From contig NC_010995.1 in the NCBI RefSeq assembly GCF_000019225.1, forward strand, positions 124,001 to 188,000: 64,000 nt of DNA, read 5' to 3'. Below are positions 45,701 to 54,593 of the stretch, one piece after another. Position numbers and translations under genes: made by a program. The notes under the pieces were generated by a model, which was not told the DNA's origin, ran no database searches, and saw only the letters and a list, made by a program, of their open reading frames with translations. Source of the DNA: Cellvibrio japonicus Ueda107 (GTDB lineage Bacteria > Pseudomonadota > Gammaproteobacteria > Pseudomonadales > Cellvibrionaceae). Numbering within the stretch: position 1 is the first letter of the stretch; the number at the start of each line of letters is the position of its first letter.

Positions 45701-48700
45701 CAGCACAGGCGTGCGAGCTTTTACCATCGGTGATATCGATACACCGGTAGCCAACCTGATTGTTTCGGCCACGTCGAGCAATACCACACTGGTCCCCAAT
45801 ACCAATATTGTTCTAGGTGGCAGTAGTACCAGCCGCACGATCAATATCACGCCAGTGGCCAATGGTTATGGCACAGCCACCATTACCGTCACGGTATCGG
45901 ATGGCCAATTAAATACTTCAAGAAGTTTTGTGGTGACGGTGAATTCGGTCAATGATGCGCCGACAATTTCCACAATGGCCAATATCACTATCGATGAAGA
46001 CACTAGCACCGGTGCGCGGGCGTTTACCATCAGTGATATCGACACTTCGGTTTCGTCATTAACAGTGACAGCCACCTCCAGCAACACCACTTTGGTCCCC
46101 AATACCAATATTGCTTTAGGTGGTAGCGGAGCCAATCGCACGGTTAATATCACGCCAGTGGCTAATGGTTATGGCACGGCCACGATTACCGTTACGGTAT
46201 CGGATGGTCAGTTAAGTACTTCAAGAAGTTTTGTGGTGACGGTGAGTCCAATTAATGATGCCCCGACGATTTCTACGATCGCCAATATCACTATCGACGA
46301 AGACACCAGCACCGGTGTGCGAGCTTTTACTATCGGTGATATCGATACGCCGATAGCTAACCTGACCATCTCAGCCTCATCGAGCAACACTGCTCTGGTT
46401 CCTAATACCAATATTGTTTTAGGTGGCAGTAGTACCAGCCGCACGATCAATATCACGCCAGTGGCTAATAGTTATGGCTCGGCCACGATTACCGTTACGG
46501 TATCGGATGGCCAATTAAATACTTCAAGAAGTTTTGTGGTGACGGTGAATTCGATTAATGATGCGCCGACAATTTCCACGATTGCTAATATCACCATCAA
46601 TGAAGATACCAGTACGGGTGCGCGGGCCTTTACCATTGCTGATATTGATACTCCGGTGGCTAATCTGACAGTCACGTTTACATCGAGCAATACCACGCTG
46701 GTACCCCATGCCAATATCATCTTGGGTGGCAACGGAGCCAACCGCACGGTTAATGTTATGCCAGTTGCCAACGGTAATGGTGCGGCCACCATTACCGTCA
46801 CAGTATCCGATGGTCAGTTGACGGCCAGTCGATCTTTTGTGGTGACAGTGAACCCGGTCAACGATGCACCAACGATCTCCGCGATTGCCAACATCACCAT
46901 CGACGAAGATACCAGCACCGGTGCACGACCCTTTACCATTGCTGATATTGATACCCCGGTAGCTAACCTGACGGTAACTGCCACCTCCAGCAATACTGCG
47001 CTGGTACCTCATGCCAATATCACCTTGGGTGGCAGCGGCGCGAGCCGCACCATCAACGTCACTCCGGTAGCCAGTGGCCATGGCACAACCACGATGACGG
47101 TGACGGTATCGGATGGGCAATTAAGTGCTTCAAGAAGTTTTGTGGTGACGGTGAATTCGGTTAATGATGTGCCGGTGATCTCAACCTTCAGTAATCGTAC
47201 TATTGATGAAGATACCAGTACTGGCGTAGTTCTCTTTACAGTGGATGATGAAGAAACTGCCGCCGCTTCCCTGATCGTATCGGCTACCTCCAGTAATACG
47301 GCCCTGGTGCCCAACAACCGCCTGGTTCTGGGAGGTAGCGGCACCAATCGCACGCTGACAGTGGCGCCCTTAGGCAATGCCTTCGGGGTCACTACTATTA
47401 CGGTAACTGTGACGGACGCCGGTGGTGCCTCTGCCCAACGCAGCTTTGTTCTGACAGTAAACGCCGTCAACGATCTGCCGACCATTACACCCATCCCGGA
47501 GCAGCGTATTACGGCAGGAACCTCAGCCCCCACTTTGAATTTCACTATCGGCGATATCGAGACCCCGGCAGCGTCACTCAGTGTCACCACCTCATCCGAT
47601 AAGCCTGGCCTAATCGCCACCAGTGGTATTGTGCTGGGCGGCAGTGGCGCCACCCGTACCCTGAAGATTACTCCGGTGGTTGGTCAGAGCGGTTTGGCAA
47701 TGGTGACCATCAAGGTCACTGATGCTGACGGTGGTGAAAGCACCTTGTCGGTTAAGGTCTCTGTCTCGGCTGACACCAGTATCACTTTTGATATGGCCAA
47801 TGCACCGGCGAGCTTCATTCACAACCTCACCGATGGTGTGACAAACTTGGGGAGTGGTGATTTTGTGGCCATCACCCAGGGCGCACTCAATGTGGATGGT
47901 GGTGCAGCGTCCTACAAGGTTGCCATTGACTTGCCACCTGCGATTCGTGATCTGGCACCGACATTGGGGTTGAATTACAACAGTCACGGTAGTGACGGGG
48001 TGATGGGGGTTGGCTGGTTTCTCAGTGGCCTATCATCCATCCATCGCTGCCGTGCTACCTTTGCCTCCGAAGGTGCAGAGGCCCAAAAATCCAACCCGCA
48101 ATACACCCAGGGAGATCGCTTGTGCCTGGATGGTCAGAAATTGGTTATTGCCGGCAGCAGTACCCCGGCCAATAACAGTGCCTATTGGGCTGCCAATGCG
48201 ATCTACCAGACGGAGATCGACAGCTTTACCCGTATCCAGGCCCATGGTTCCCATGAAGGCGGGCCGCAGTATTTCACCCTGACCACCAAAGACGGTCGTA
48301 CCCTGACATTCGGTGAAGAAGCGACCAACCAGAAGAGCCGTATCTATGCACCGGGCCAGCCTAATGGTCCCATCAGTAACTGGATGCTGGACAAGGTGGA
48401 AGATCGCTACGGCAACCGCTATCAAGTCTATTACCTGCGAGATACTGTCATAGGGGAACACTACCCATCCCATATCACTTGGGCGCCGGAATCGGCTGTG
48501 GTATTCAGTTACATCGACCGCACCGGCAATACACCTTGGGGTTATGACGGCGGTCATCAATATGTGCGCACAAAACTATTGGATAAAGTCACGACCTACA
48601 TTGGTATAACCGATAGCAGCACACCGACAGCCGGTACCAGGGTTAGGGAATACGACATTGATTACCAGCTCAGCGCGACTACCAATCGTCATCTGGTGAA

Positions 48701-51700
48701 GGAAATCCGGGAATGTGGTTTTACCTCGACCGGAGTCAGGCAGTGCGCGAAGCCTTTGCAGTTTGAGTGGCAGATGGGGGAGCTTGGGTTTGAGCAAGCA
48801 GGGCAACCCTTGGCTTACGAGGGTGTTCTTTACGAGGACATCAATAATGATGGCTTCGTGGATGTTATTGGCGAGAAAAGCATATTGGCCTGGGGTTCTG
48901 CCACCGGGTTTGTTGCAGCGAATGATAGCGCAGACGAGTTTCTCCGTACTATTCAAACCCGCTTCGGAAAATATATGGCCAGGGGAGTGCTTCGAGGAGA
49001 TTATGTGGATATCAAGATAATCCGTATGTCTCCTTCAGGCATGGAAACCTCCTCGACGGTTGTGTCGCTGACAAAGGCAAACTTGCCGCAGGTTCACGCC
49101 GTTGATTTAAATAATGATGGGTTGACGGATCTCTATATCGGTGGTCACCTCTGGATTCAGCAGAGCGATGCTTCGTTCGTTGAATCTCTGGCAACCGTTA
49201 CTTACCCTTATGAAGCGCCCTCTTCTTACAGTGGTATCCAGCCCCATTTTGTGGATATCAACAATGATGGGCTTCTGGATCGAACCGGTGTGTCCTTTCA
49301 CGGATTAGTGGATTCGGGGCTTTTTAACAACGTGCTCTATGGTGCTCTGAATGAGGTTGATAAATTCGGAGCCTTCAGTAGCTCAATGCGGGTCAGTTCG
49401 GTATCACCAGCAACCAAAGTATCTGGGGTTGGGCATATTGATGCACCTCTCCACTATCGCTATACATCTAATATCGGTTTTTGGCATTCCTGGATCGATA
49501 TCAATGGCGATGGTCATGCGGATGTGCTCTATGCGGATAAGCATTCAGGCGCGCCGCAATGGCGGATTCGTTTATCAACAGGAGATGGTCAGTCATACTC
49601 GCTACAGCCGTTGATTACCTCGGGGGCATCGGTTGTACCCATGAATAACGTTGCTCTTGGGCAATATTCTTTTGTGATGGATTACAACAAGGATGGAGTA
49701 GATGATTTTATTGTGTTTTTTTCCAGTGGCCCTGGTGAGCGCGTCATGCGGGTATTCTATGGCTCTTACGTCAATGGAACCTTGTCGTTTGTCAATGGTG
49801 GCGTAGATCCGCTTATGGGCAAGCTGGGTTACCTGGTTGGGTTGGATATTGTTCCTGGAGAGCAAACCATTAACCCTTTCCGCGGTGATATCAACAATGA
49901 CGGTATCCCTGATCTTGTCATCGGTGGCGCAGCATACTTTGGCAAACAGCAACAGCCCGACCTGCTCAGCAAAGTTACCGACGGCTTCGGTGCAATCCAG
50001 GAGCTGGGTTACAGCCCCTTGGTGGACGATGACAATAACGGCAAACCACTGTATACCCCGGATGCCGTAGCACCCGCCTTCCCGCAAGCACCTGCCAGTC
50101 GCGGTATGCAGGTGGTCAAGCAACTGTCCGTCAGCAACGGCCTCGGCGGCCAGGTGCACACCTGGTTTCACTACACCGGCGGCAAACAGGATTTACAGGG
50201 GCGCGGCTTCCTCGGGTTTGCGAAGATCGAAACCACCAGCACCAGTAGCGGTGTGGAAACCGCCACGCACTATCTGCAGGGGTTCCCCTATACCGGCCGC
50301 ATCAGCGAGGTGCTGATCAAGGACAGTGTCAGCGGCAACCTGATCAGCCGCACCCAGAACCACTACACAACGCACAGCCATAATGGCCGCTTCCCCTACC
50401 TGGATTACAGCATCCAGCAGGATTACCAACTGCTTACCACCTCGCTGAACACACCACTGGCCGTCAACAAAGTGGAGAACAGCTTCGATGTCTGCGGCAA
50501 TCTCATAGGGCGCACTACCACAACTGGCACCGGCCTGTCCGGTATAACCGTTACCGGCATTCTGGGCACGGCTACCTTGACCAACACGTTGATCAACACG
50601 AGTGACAGTGATTGTTCCGATGACTTCGTGTCGGAAACAACCGTAACCTACACCGAAGCAGGGGATATTAATCCGCGCACGGTCACCACGACCTTCGAGC
50701 CGAATGCCCAGTTTGATGTGTATCAACAGACCGTGTTTGAAGGTACGGCCCTGGAAGTAGTCACCACTACCAATCGTAATGAACAGGGCACCATCACCGA
50801 TACCGGTGCCATAGCAGCAGACCTGAACAGCACCAATACCGCGGCCCGGATCACCAGCTTCAGCGATCTCGATAAAGGTATCTACCCGGAGGCAGTTACC
50901 AATGCTGCCGGTCATATCGTCACGCTCAGCTATGACTACCGTTTCGGCAAGGTCAACCAGGAAGCCGATCCCAACAGTCTGATCAGCAGTCGGGACTTTG
51001 ACGTGCTGGGTCGCAATGTGCGTGAAACCGCTGCGGATGGCGCCATCACCGAACTGCTGTCCTGGTACTGCGCCAGCGCACCGGTCACCTGTCCGAGTCA
51101 TGCGGTCTACCTGACAGCCACCCGCGTCACCCACCCGAGTGAACCGGGCAAACTGGGCGCACCGCTCGCCATCACCTACTACGACAGCCTGCAACGGGTG
51201 GTGCGCAACGAAACCCACAGCCTCAACCAGGCGGTGGTGAAAAGCGATACCCAGTACACCGCAGCGGGGTATGTCCATCGCGTGTCCGAACCCTTCACCG
51301 GCTTCGCCAGCCACTGGACCACCTACAGTGACTACGATGCCCTGGGGCGGGCCAACACCATCATCGGCCCCGACGGCGGCAGCCTGGGTGTGACCTACAG
51401 CCTGGATGCCAACCGGCTCAAGACCAGTGAAACGGTCACAGTGGTCACGCCCAACAGTACGGACATCCAGACTACTCGCCGCTATACCAATGCCCTCGGC
51501 CAGGTGGTCAGGGTCGAGGATGCGCGGGGCACCCCGGTGGATTACACCTACGATGCCCAAGGGAATCTCAAAACGACCATTGTTAATAACAATGCCCTGA
51601 CCACCATCACCGTCGTGCACGACCTGGCCAGCAACAAAACCCGCATCACCGACCCGGATGCCGGGGTGATCGACTTTGCCTACAACGGCTTTGGGGAACT

Positions 51701-53969
51701 GCGCAAGCAGACCTGGCAACCCGACCTGACCGGCCACACCAAATCCATCACCTACACCTATGATGACCTGGGCCGCAAAACTCATCGCATCGACCAGCCT
51801 GCCAGTGGTAACGCCACCAGCTATAGCTGGGTATGGGATGCACCGGGCCAGTTAGGTTTGCTATCCAGCCAATCAGGTAATGGTTACAGCGAAAACTATA
51901 CCTACGACCCGCTATCCCGTGTGCAGACCCAAACCACCAGCATCACTGGCCTGGCTGGCGGCAAAGTCTTTACCTACGGCTACGACAGTTTCAGCCGACC
52001 GGCCACCACCACCTACCCGAACGGCCTGACTATCACCCGCGATTACCAAGCCAGCGGTATGCATGTGCGCACTCGTGACGTCACAGGCAGTACTGACAAC
52101 ACCCTGTGGGTTCTAGGTAAGCAACAGAATAATCGTGGCCAGTTGACTCACGCGCTCTACGGCAACGGTGTCGTCACGGCTCATACCTACACCGACAGCA
52201 ACGGCCGCCTGGCCAGTATCACCAGCGGCCGGTTAACGGCCAGCAACACGCTGAACAGCCTCAACGGCGATATCCAGGCGTTGAGTTATGAGTTTGACAG
52301 CCTCGGCAACCTGCGCAGCCGCACCACAAAGCGCAGTGACAACAACGGCCTGGCTTTTGAAAACACTACCGAACGTTTTGCCTACGACAAGCTCAATCGG
52401 GTCACTGCCAGCACCACCTCGGGTCTGGGCCTGTTCAACCGTAGTCTGGATTATCAGTATGATGACCTGGGTAACCTTACCTACCGCAGCGACACCGGCG
52501 CATTGGCCTATAACCGCACTGGCAATGCCGGTGTGCATGCTGTTACCAGCTCAGGCACCAGCGGCACACCTGATTACAAAACCTATGCTTATGATCGCTA
52601 CGGCAACATGACCAGTCGCGGTGGTGAAACCATCAGCTATGACGTGTTCAACAAACCCCTGACCATCAACGGCAGCAATGGCACCAGCAGCTTCAGTTAT
52701 GGCCCCAACCATGAACGGTTCAAACAAATAACCGGTGGCAAGACCACCTACGTAATCAATGGCGGTGCCTACGAAGAGATCGTCGACAACAACACAGGAA
52801 CCGTAACGCAAAAGAGCTATGTCGATGGCTTTATGGTACAGACCAAAACCGGTACGACAACCGACATCACTTACCTGCATAAGGATCATCTGGGCTCGAC
52901 GGAAGCGATGACGGATGCGAACGGCAACCTGACCGGCAGGATGAGCTTTGGGGTCTGGGGGCAGCGACAGCAGGCCAGTTGGCAGACGGGTACCCCACCC
53001 ACGACGGAACTCAACAGCTTCAAGACCCAACAGGGCTACACTGGCCATGAGCAGCTCGACAATCACGATCTGATTCACATGGGCGGGCGGGTGTATGACC
53101 CCACGATTGGGCGGTTCCTCTCCGCAGATTTGTACATCCAGTCGCCATATAACACACAGAGCTTTAACCGCTACAGTTATGTGTTTAATAATCCTCTAAG
53201 TCGCATAGATCCAACGGGGTATTTTTCAGACATGATGCAGTGGGCTATGGAGTCGTCCTATCAACACGCGTCGGGGTGGTTCTGGAATGCCAGCTACCAG
53301 GCGGCACAAGCACAGATTAATTATTCGCAAGCCAAGAAGGCGGCAGAGCGGGCTGCCAATCAGGGAACGCCTACGGTTTGGATGGAGGAATTGCCACGGG
53401 ATGAAAAGGAGGAGCTACAATCAACAAGCAAACAAAAGAATGGTAATGGGCTCAGTTTGGATGGTGCACAAGAGGGGCTTAAACCTACCGAAGCAGAATA
53501 TAAGTTGATTTCTGAAGGTAAGTTGGCAGAAATGTGGCAAGGAAGGTGCGCTGCCGGCGACCCTATTGGCTGCGTCGGTTTTGCAACATGGGGAGACCCT
53601 GCTGACGTTCTAGCAATGCACGGTAAAGTAGATGGTGCTTATTGGGTGGGGGTTGGTGCCACAGTTCGATTTAATGCGCGCAATGGATTGCTTACGGGAA
53701 ACCCTGAGCTATTACTTAACCCTGATGCTTTGAATACCGCTGTACTATCTTTTGGAAAGGCCATTGCAACCGCTCACTTAGACGCAACTGCCGCAGACTT
53801 ATCTGGTAGACACTACTTTTTACGAGCTGACGAAATTACCCAATATCACCATGTAGTTTTTGATCGGTTTAATGTTAGTAGGCGATGGTATGGTGGAAGT
53901 TATGGGACGGGCAGACATGAGCCTTTGCTGGAGCCTTTTTATTGTCGGCCATCTTGCGATAGTAATTGA
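42720..53969 (+). CDS. Giant secreted Rhs protein with cadherin-like, SpvB, VCBS and YD-repeat regions
   Basis: 3,749-residue polymorphic toxin-like protein. In order: signal peptide (about residues 18-41); an Ig-like module; a fibronectin-type module near 134-218; cadherin-like repeats from about 392 to 1690 (unit pattern NDAPTIS..IANITIDEDTSTG); an SpvB-like region from about 1690 (ITFDMANAPASFIHN); six DxNxDG motifs, FG-GAP/VCBS-like, between 2040 and 2400; a TcdB-middle-like stretch (VTDGFGAIQELGYSP); YD repeats from about 2730; the Rhs core near 3464-3502 (GRFLSADLYIQSPYN, NPLSRIDPTGYF); and a variable tip to the end. Start is GTG 42720 with AGGA upstream; ATG 42729 is possible. A candidate immunity gene follows. 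Confidence 0.9.
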   Translation: MIVMPVSIFSIRNNVAFMLGYFFRKYLFLLPFLIAIQSANAATFDISTPTQEGTFTLTWSGARTYVEIYELVGTTRMRVGHNYGINGSLSIAKSPGTYTYILVDVYMMGAYGMNQPIPLRTEYQKTVVVTPPTVPPAVLSSLMVTPNPFSETISVSWDGLANAIHYELQRNGSLVYSGAATSTTPSGSQANTSYTFRVRACNTYGCSDWKTANAVTLPETFGVPATSTTGQYSIYAQTPPTATYTRIEERVGTSGSWITLTTLAGSQSYSVTRANGTYYYRLFYCVANGQSLDCTPRHQEKSTIVSQPVPVVSASFNAATINEGGTATLNWSSTHATACSATGISGVSGTSGSVTFQAPTVMSGNQTVSIPVTCTGGGGSKTATASLTINWINDLPTLSAIGNRTINEDASTGAIAFTLGDEETPAANLTVTATSSNATLIPNANIQLGGSGTNRTINVTPAANAFGSATITVRVTDAHGGQAQQSFTVTVNAVDDVPVISAINNVSVNELAETTVNFTVTDIDSPVSGITVTSSANGTVTPVLSGSGNNYSVKLTAGRITSTNSSAQATMTVRAPFGSSAVTRTFTVTVNNLTPQLWIEETGTTGIYDLKWEYGTQGVRLFENGVDITASSSGSASAVGSRRITKTANGTFTYYLQDCVGVTQAGLVCQGTHSQKSITVAFPKPVVNASFNRTAVNEANAGAANTTANLSWSSTHANSCTATGISGVSSTSGTVTYTAPATLVSSQTHTVTVICTGNGGSISANASITLTALNDVPTFSTIGNRIINEDTNTGAIAFTVGDEETPVANLTVSATSSNTALIPNGNLVFGGSGANRTLTVTPTANAFGSATITVRVIDAQGGQAQQLFAVTINPVNDAPTLSAIANITINEDTSTGARAFTVGDVDTPVANLVVTAISSNTALVPNGNIALGGSGANRTVNVTPIANVHGTATITVTVSDGQLTASRSFVVTVNPVNDAPTISAIANITIDEDASTGVRAFTIGDIDTPVANLIVSATSSNTTLVPNTNIVLGGSSTSRTINITPVANGYGTATITVTVSDGQLNTSRSFVVTVNSVNDAPTISTMANITIDEDTSTGARAFTISDIDTSVSSLTVTATSSNTTLVPNTNIALGGSGANRTVNITPVANGYGTATITVTVSDGQLSTSRSFVVTVSPINDAPTISTIANITIDEDTSTGVRAFTIGDIDTPIANLTISASSSNTALVPNTNIVLGGSSTSRTINITPVANSYGSATITVTVSDGQLNTSRSFVVTVNSINDAPTISTIANITINEDTSTGARAFTIADIDTPVANLTVTFTSSNTTLVPHANIILGGNGANRTVNVMPVANGNGAATITVTVSDGQLTASRSFVVTVNPVNDAPTISAIANITIDEDTSTGARPFTIADIDTPVANLTVTATSSNTALVPHANITLGGSGASRTINVTPVASGHGTTTMTVTVSDGQLSASRSFVVTVNSVNDVPVISTFSNRTIDEDTSTGVVLFTVDDEETAAASLIVSATSSNTALVPNNRLVLGGSGTNRTLTVAPLGNAFGVTTITVTVTDAGGASAQRSFVLTVNAVNDLPTITPIPEQRITAGTSAPTLNFTIGDIETPAASLSVTTSSDKPGLIATSGIVLGGSGATRTLKITPVVGQSGLAMVTIKVTDADGGESTLSVKVSVSADTSITFDMANAPASFIHNLTDGVTNLGSGDFVAITQGALNVDGGAASYKVAIDLPPAIRDLAPTLGLNYNSHGSDGVMGVGWFLSGLSSIHRCRATFASEGAEAQKSNPQYTQGDRLCLDGQKLVIAGSSTPANNSAYWAANAIYQTEIDSFTRIQAHGSHEGGPQYFTLTTKDGRTLTFGEEATNQKSRIYAPGQPNGPISNWMLDKVEDRYGNRYQVYYLRDTVIGEHYPSHITWAPESAVVFSYIDRTGNTPWGYDGGHQYVRTKLLDKVTTYIGITDSSTPTAGTRVREYDIDYQLSATTNRHLVKEIRECGFTSTGVRQCAKPLQFEWQMGELGFEQAGQPLAYEGVLYEDINNDGFVDVIGEKSILAWGSATGFVAANDSADEFLRTIQTRFGKYMARGVLRGDYVDIKIIRMSPSGMETSSTVVSLTKANLPQVHAVDLNNDGLTDLYIGGHLWIQQSDASFVESLATVTYPYEAPSSYSGIQPHFVDINNDGLLDRTGVSFHGLVDSGLFNNVLYGALNEVDKFGAFSSSMRVSSVSPATKVSGVGHIDAPLHYRYTSNIGFWHSWIDINGDGHADVLYADKHSGAPQWRIRLSTGDGQSYSLQPLITSGASVVPMNNVALGQYSFVMDYNKDGVDDFIVFFSSGPGERVMRVFYGSYVNGTLSFVNGGVDPLMGKLGYLVGLDIVPGEQTINPFRGDINNDGIPDLVIGGAAYFGKQQQPDLLSKVTDGFGAIQELGYSPLVDDDNNGKPLYTPDAVAPAFPQAPASRGMQVVKQLSVSNGLGGQVHTWFHYTGGKQDLQGRGFLGFAKIETTSTSSGVETATHYLQGFPYTGRISEVLIKDSVSGNLISRTQNHYTTHSHNGRFPYLDYSIQQDYQLLTTSLNTPLAVNKVENSFDVCGNLIGRTTTTGTGLSGITVTGILGTATLTNTLINTSDSDCSDDFVSETTVTYTEAGDINPRTVTTTFEPNAQFDVYQQTVFEGTALEVVTTTNRNEQGTITDTGAIAADLNSTNTAARITSFSDLDKGIYPEAVTNAAGHIVTLSYDYRFGKVNQEADPNSLISSRDFDVLGRNVRETAADGAITELLSWYCASAPVTCPSHAVYLTATRVTHPSEPGKLGAPLAITYYDSLQRVVRNETHSLNQAVVKSDTQYTAAGYVHRVSEPFTGFASHWTTYSDYDALGRANTIIGPDGGSLGVTYSLDANRLKTSETVTVVTPNSTDIQTTRRYTNALGQVVRVEDARGTPVDYTYDAQGNLKTTIVNNNALTTITVVHDLASNKTRITDPDAGVIDFAYNGFGELRKQTWQPDLTGHTKSITYTYDDLGRKTHRIDQPASGNATSYSWVWDAPGQLGLLSSQSGNGYSENYTYDPLSRVQTQTTSITGLAGGKVFTYGYDSFSRPATTTYPNGLTITRDYQASGMHVRTRDVTGSTDNTLWVLGKQQNNRGQLTHALYGNGVVTAHTYTDSNGRLASITSGRLTASNTLNSLNGDIQALSYEFDSLGNLRSRTTKRSDNNGLAFENTTERFAYDKLNRVTASTTSGLGLFNRSLDYQYDDLGNLTYRSDTGALAYNRTGNAGVHAVTSSGTSGTPDYKTYAYDRYGNMTSRGGETISYDVFNKPLTINGSNGTSSFSYGPNHERFKQITGGKTTYVINGGAYEEIVDNNTGTVTQKSYVDGFMVQTKTGTTTDITYLHKDHLGSTEAMTDANGNLTGRMSFGVWGQRQQASWQTGTPPTTELNSFKTQQGYTGHEQLDNHDLIHMGGRVYDPTIGRFLSADLYIQSPYNTQSFNRYSYVFNNPLSRIDPTGYFSDMMQWAMESSYQHASGWFWNASYQAAQAQINYSQAKKAAERAANQGTPTVWMEELPRDEKEELQSTSKQKNGNGLSLDGAQEGLKPTEAEYKLISEGKLAEMWQGRCAAGDPIGCVGFATWGDPADVLAMHGKVDGAYWVGVGATVRFNARNGLLTGNPELLLNPDALNTAVLSFGKAIATAHLDATAADLSGRHYFLRADEITQYHHVVFDRFNVSRRWYGGSYGTGRHEPLLEPFYCRPSCDSN
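45342..47159 (+). repeat. Six tandem 303-bp units inside the giant rhs gene
   Basis: Units begin at 45342, 45645, 45948, 46251, 46554 and 46857 with an exact period of 303 bases (101 codons), each encoding one cadherin-like domain that starts at an NDAPT motif. Flanking units are related but 306 bases long and more divergent. The regular phase shows expansion by unequal recombination, so the number of units may vary between strains. Confidence 0.9.
51606..52871 (+). repeat. Parent segment of the 1.27-kb rhs duplication
   Basis: This stretch of YD-repeat coding DNA recurs at 55869-57134 with a constant offset of 4,263 bases and, where I compared translations on both strands, with identical sequence. 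The region just upstream in the two copies is clearly diverged, so the boundary near 51606 is sharp. The sharp edges point to recent gene conversion or duplication. Confidence 0.88.
53478..53969 (+). other. Variable C-terminal tip 1 of the giant Rhs protein
   Basis: After the shared linker that ends GNGL..AQEG, this part (about 163 residues) has no match in the second rhs fragment. It contains EGKLAEMWQGRC, GDPIGCVGFATWGDPAD, RADEITQYHHVVFDRF and a cysteine-containing end. The HH pair and clustered acidic residues could be catalytic, but I do not recognise a toxin family. It is more AT-rich than the core. By position it should be the effector domain. Confidence 0.65.
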
Positions 53970-53980
53970 CGGGGGTATTT

Positions 53981-54565
53981 GTGAAAAACTGGTTTCTTAT
54001 TGGAATTTTTATGGCATCTTCTAGTTGCAGTGTTAATTCAAAGTCTATTGACTTTGAAGGGTTAAAAATCCCTCAGGAGTATGTGCTGCATGCTCCTTCC
54101 GAAGGTCCAAAGGGAGTTTTTGATGATGAGTCTATTGGTATCGCGCTAGTGGTTCCAGAAGATGAAGTTAAACGTAAAATTCCTCGGTACCAGATTGAAA
54201 ATAGAGGAAAACGAGAGTTAAGTTTTGTTGTGGAACAAAGCTTTATTGATTTGAATGCCGTTAGTAATTCTGTCCTCACGAGTTTTGTTAAAAGTGATAC
54301 ACGAGTTGATGCTGATAAATATTTGCCATACGAGCGATTATATCGTTCATCAGATAGCTGGCTGTTAGTGTCGTCTGAGGGTGGAGGTAAATTCTTGGAG
54401 GCACAATGTAGTCGGTCGGGGCTGACTGGCAATGTTGAAGTTTGTTATTTTAAGAAAAACGTAAATGGATATGGTGTTTCATTCCACTTGGAAAACACTA
54501 ATATTGCTTTAGCAAAAGAGTTTGAGGATTTTATATCGGATAAGATAGAGAATTGGCGAAAGTAG
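53981..54565 (+). CDS. Putative immunity lipoprotein for Rhs tip 1
   Basis: 194-residue lipoprotein with a short type II signal (MKNWFLIGIFMASSSC, lipobox cysteine near residue 16). I start at the GTG at 53981, which has GGGGGT five bases upstream, just after the rhs stop. The mature part is beta-rich (IGIALVVPEDEVKRKIPRYQ) with two further cysteines. The codon use is AT-rich like the tip. Placement directly behind the tip makes it the best candidate for immunity; the envelope location would fit a toxin that enters from the periplasm. No family is recognised. Confidence 0.65.
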   Translation: MKNWFLIGIFMASSSCSVNSKSIDFEGLKIPQEYVLHAPSEGPKGVFDDESIGIALVVPEDEVKRKIPRYQIENRGKRELSFVVEQSFIDLNAVSNSVLTSFVKSDTRVDADKYLPYERLYRSSDSWLLVSSEGGGKFLEAQCSRSGLTGNVEVCYFKKNVNGYGVSFHLENTNIALAKEFEDFISDKIENWRK

Positions 54566-54593
54566 TGTTCATAAATTGTACTAGCTCAAACTT

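Noticed and set aside
45342..47159. Regular repeats suggestive of a CRISPR array
   Set aside because: The units are 303 bases long, code for protein in one frame and have no short-repeat/spacer structure.
44613..47987. A chain of long minus-strand open frames opposite the cadherin-like repeats
   Set aside because: They are created by the repetitive composition of the plus-strand gene and have no ribosome sites or recognisable features.
50193..51785. A 530-codon minus-strand open frame opposite the YD-repeat region
   Set aside because: It mirrors the rhs coding sequence, and the same shadow recurs in the duplicated copy at 55566-56048.
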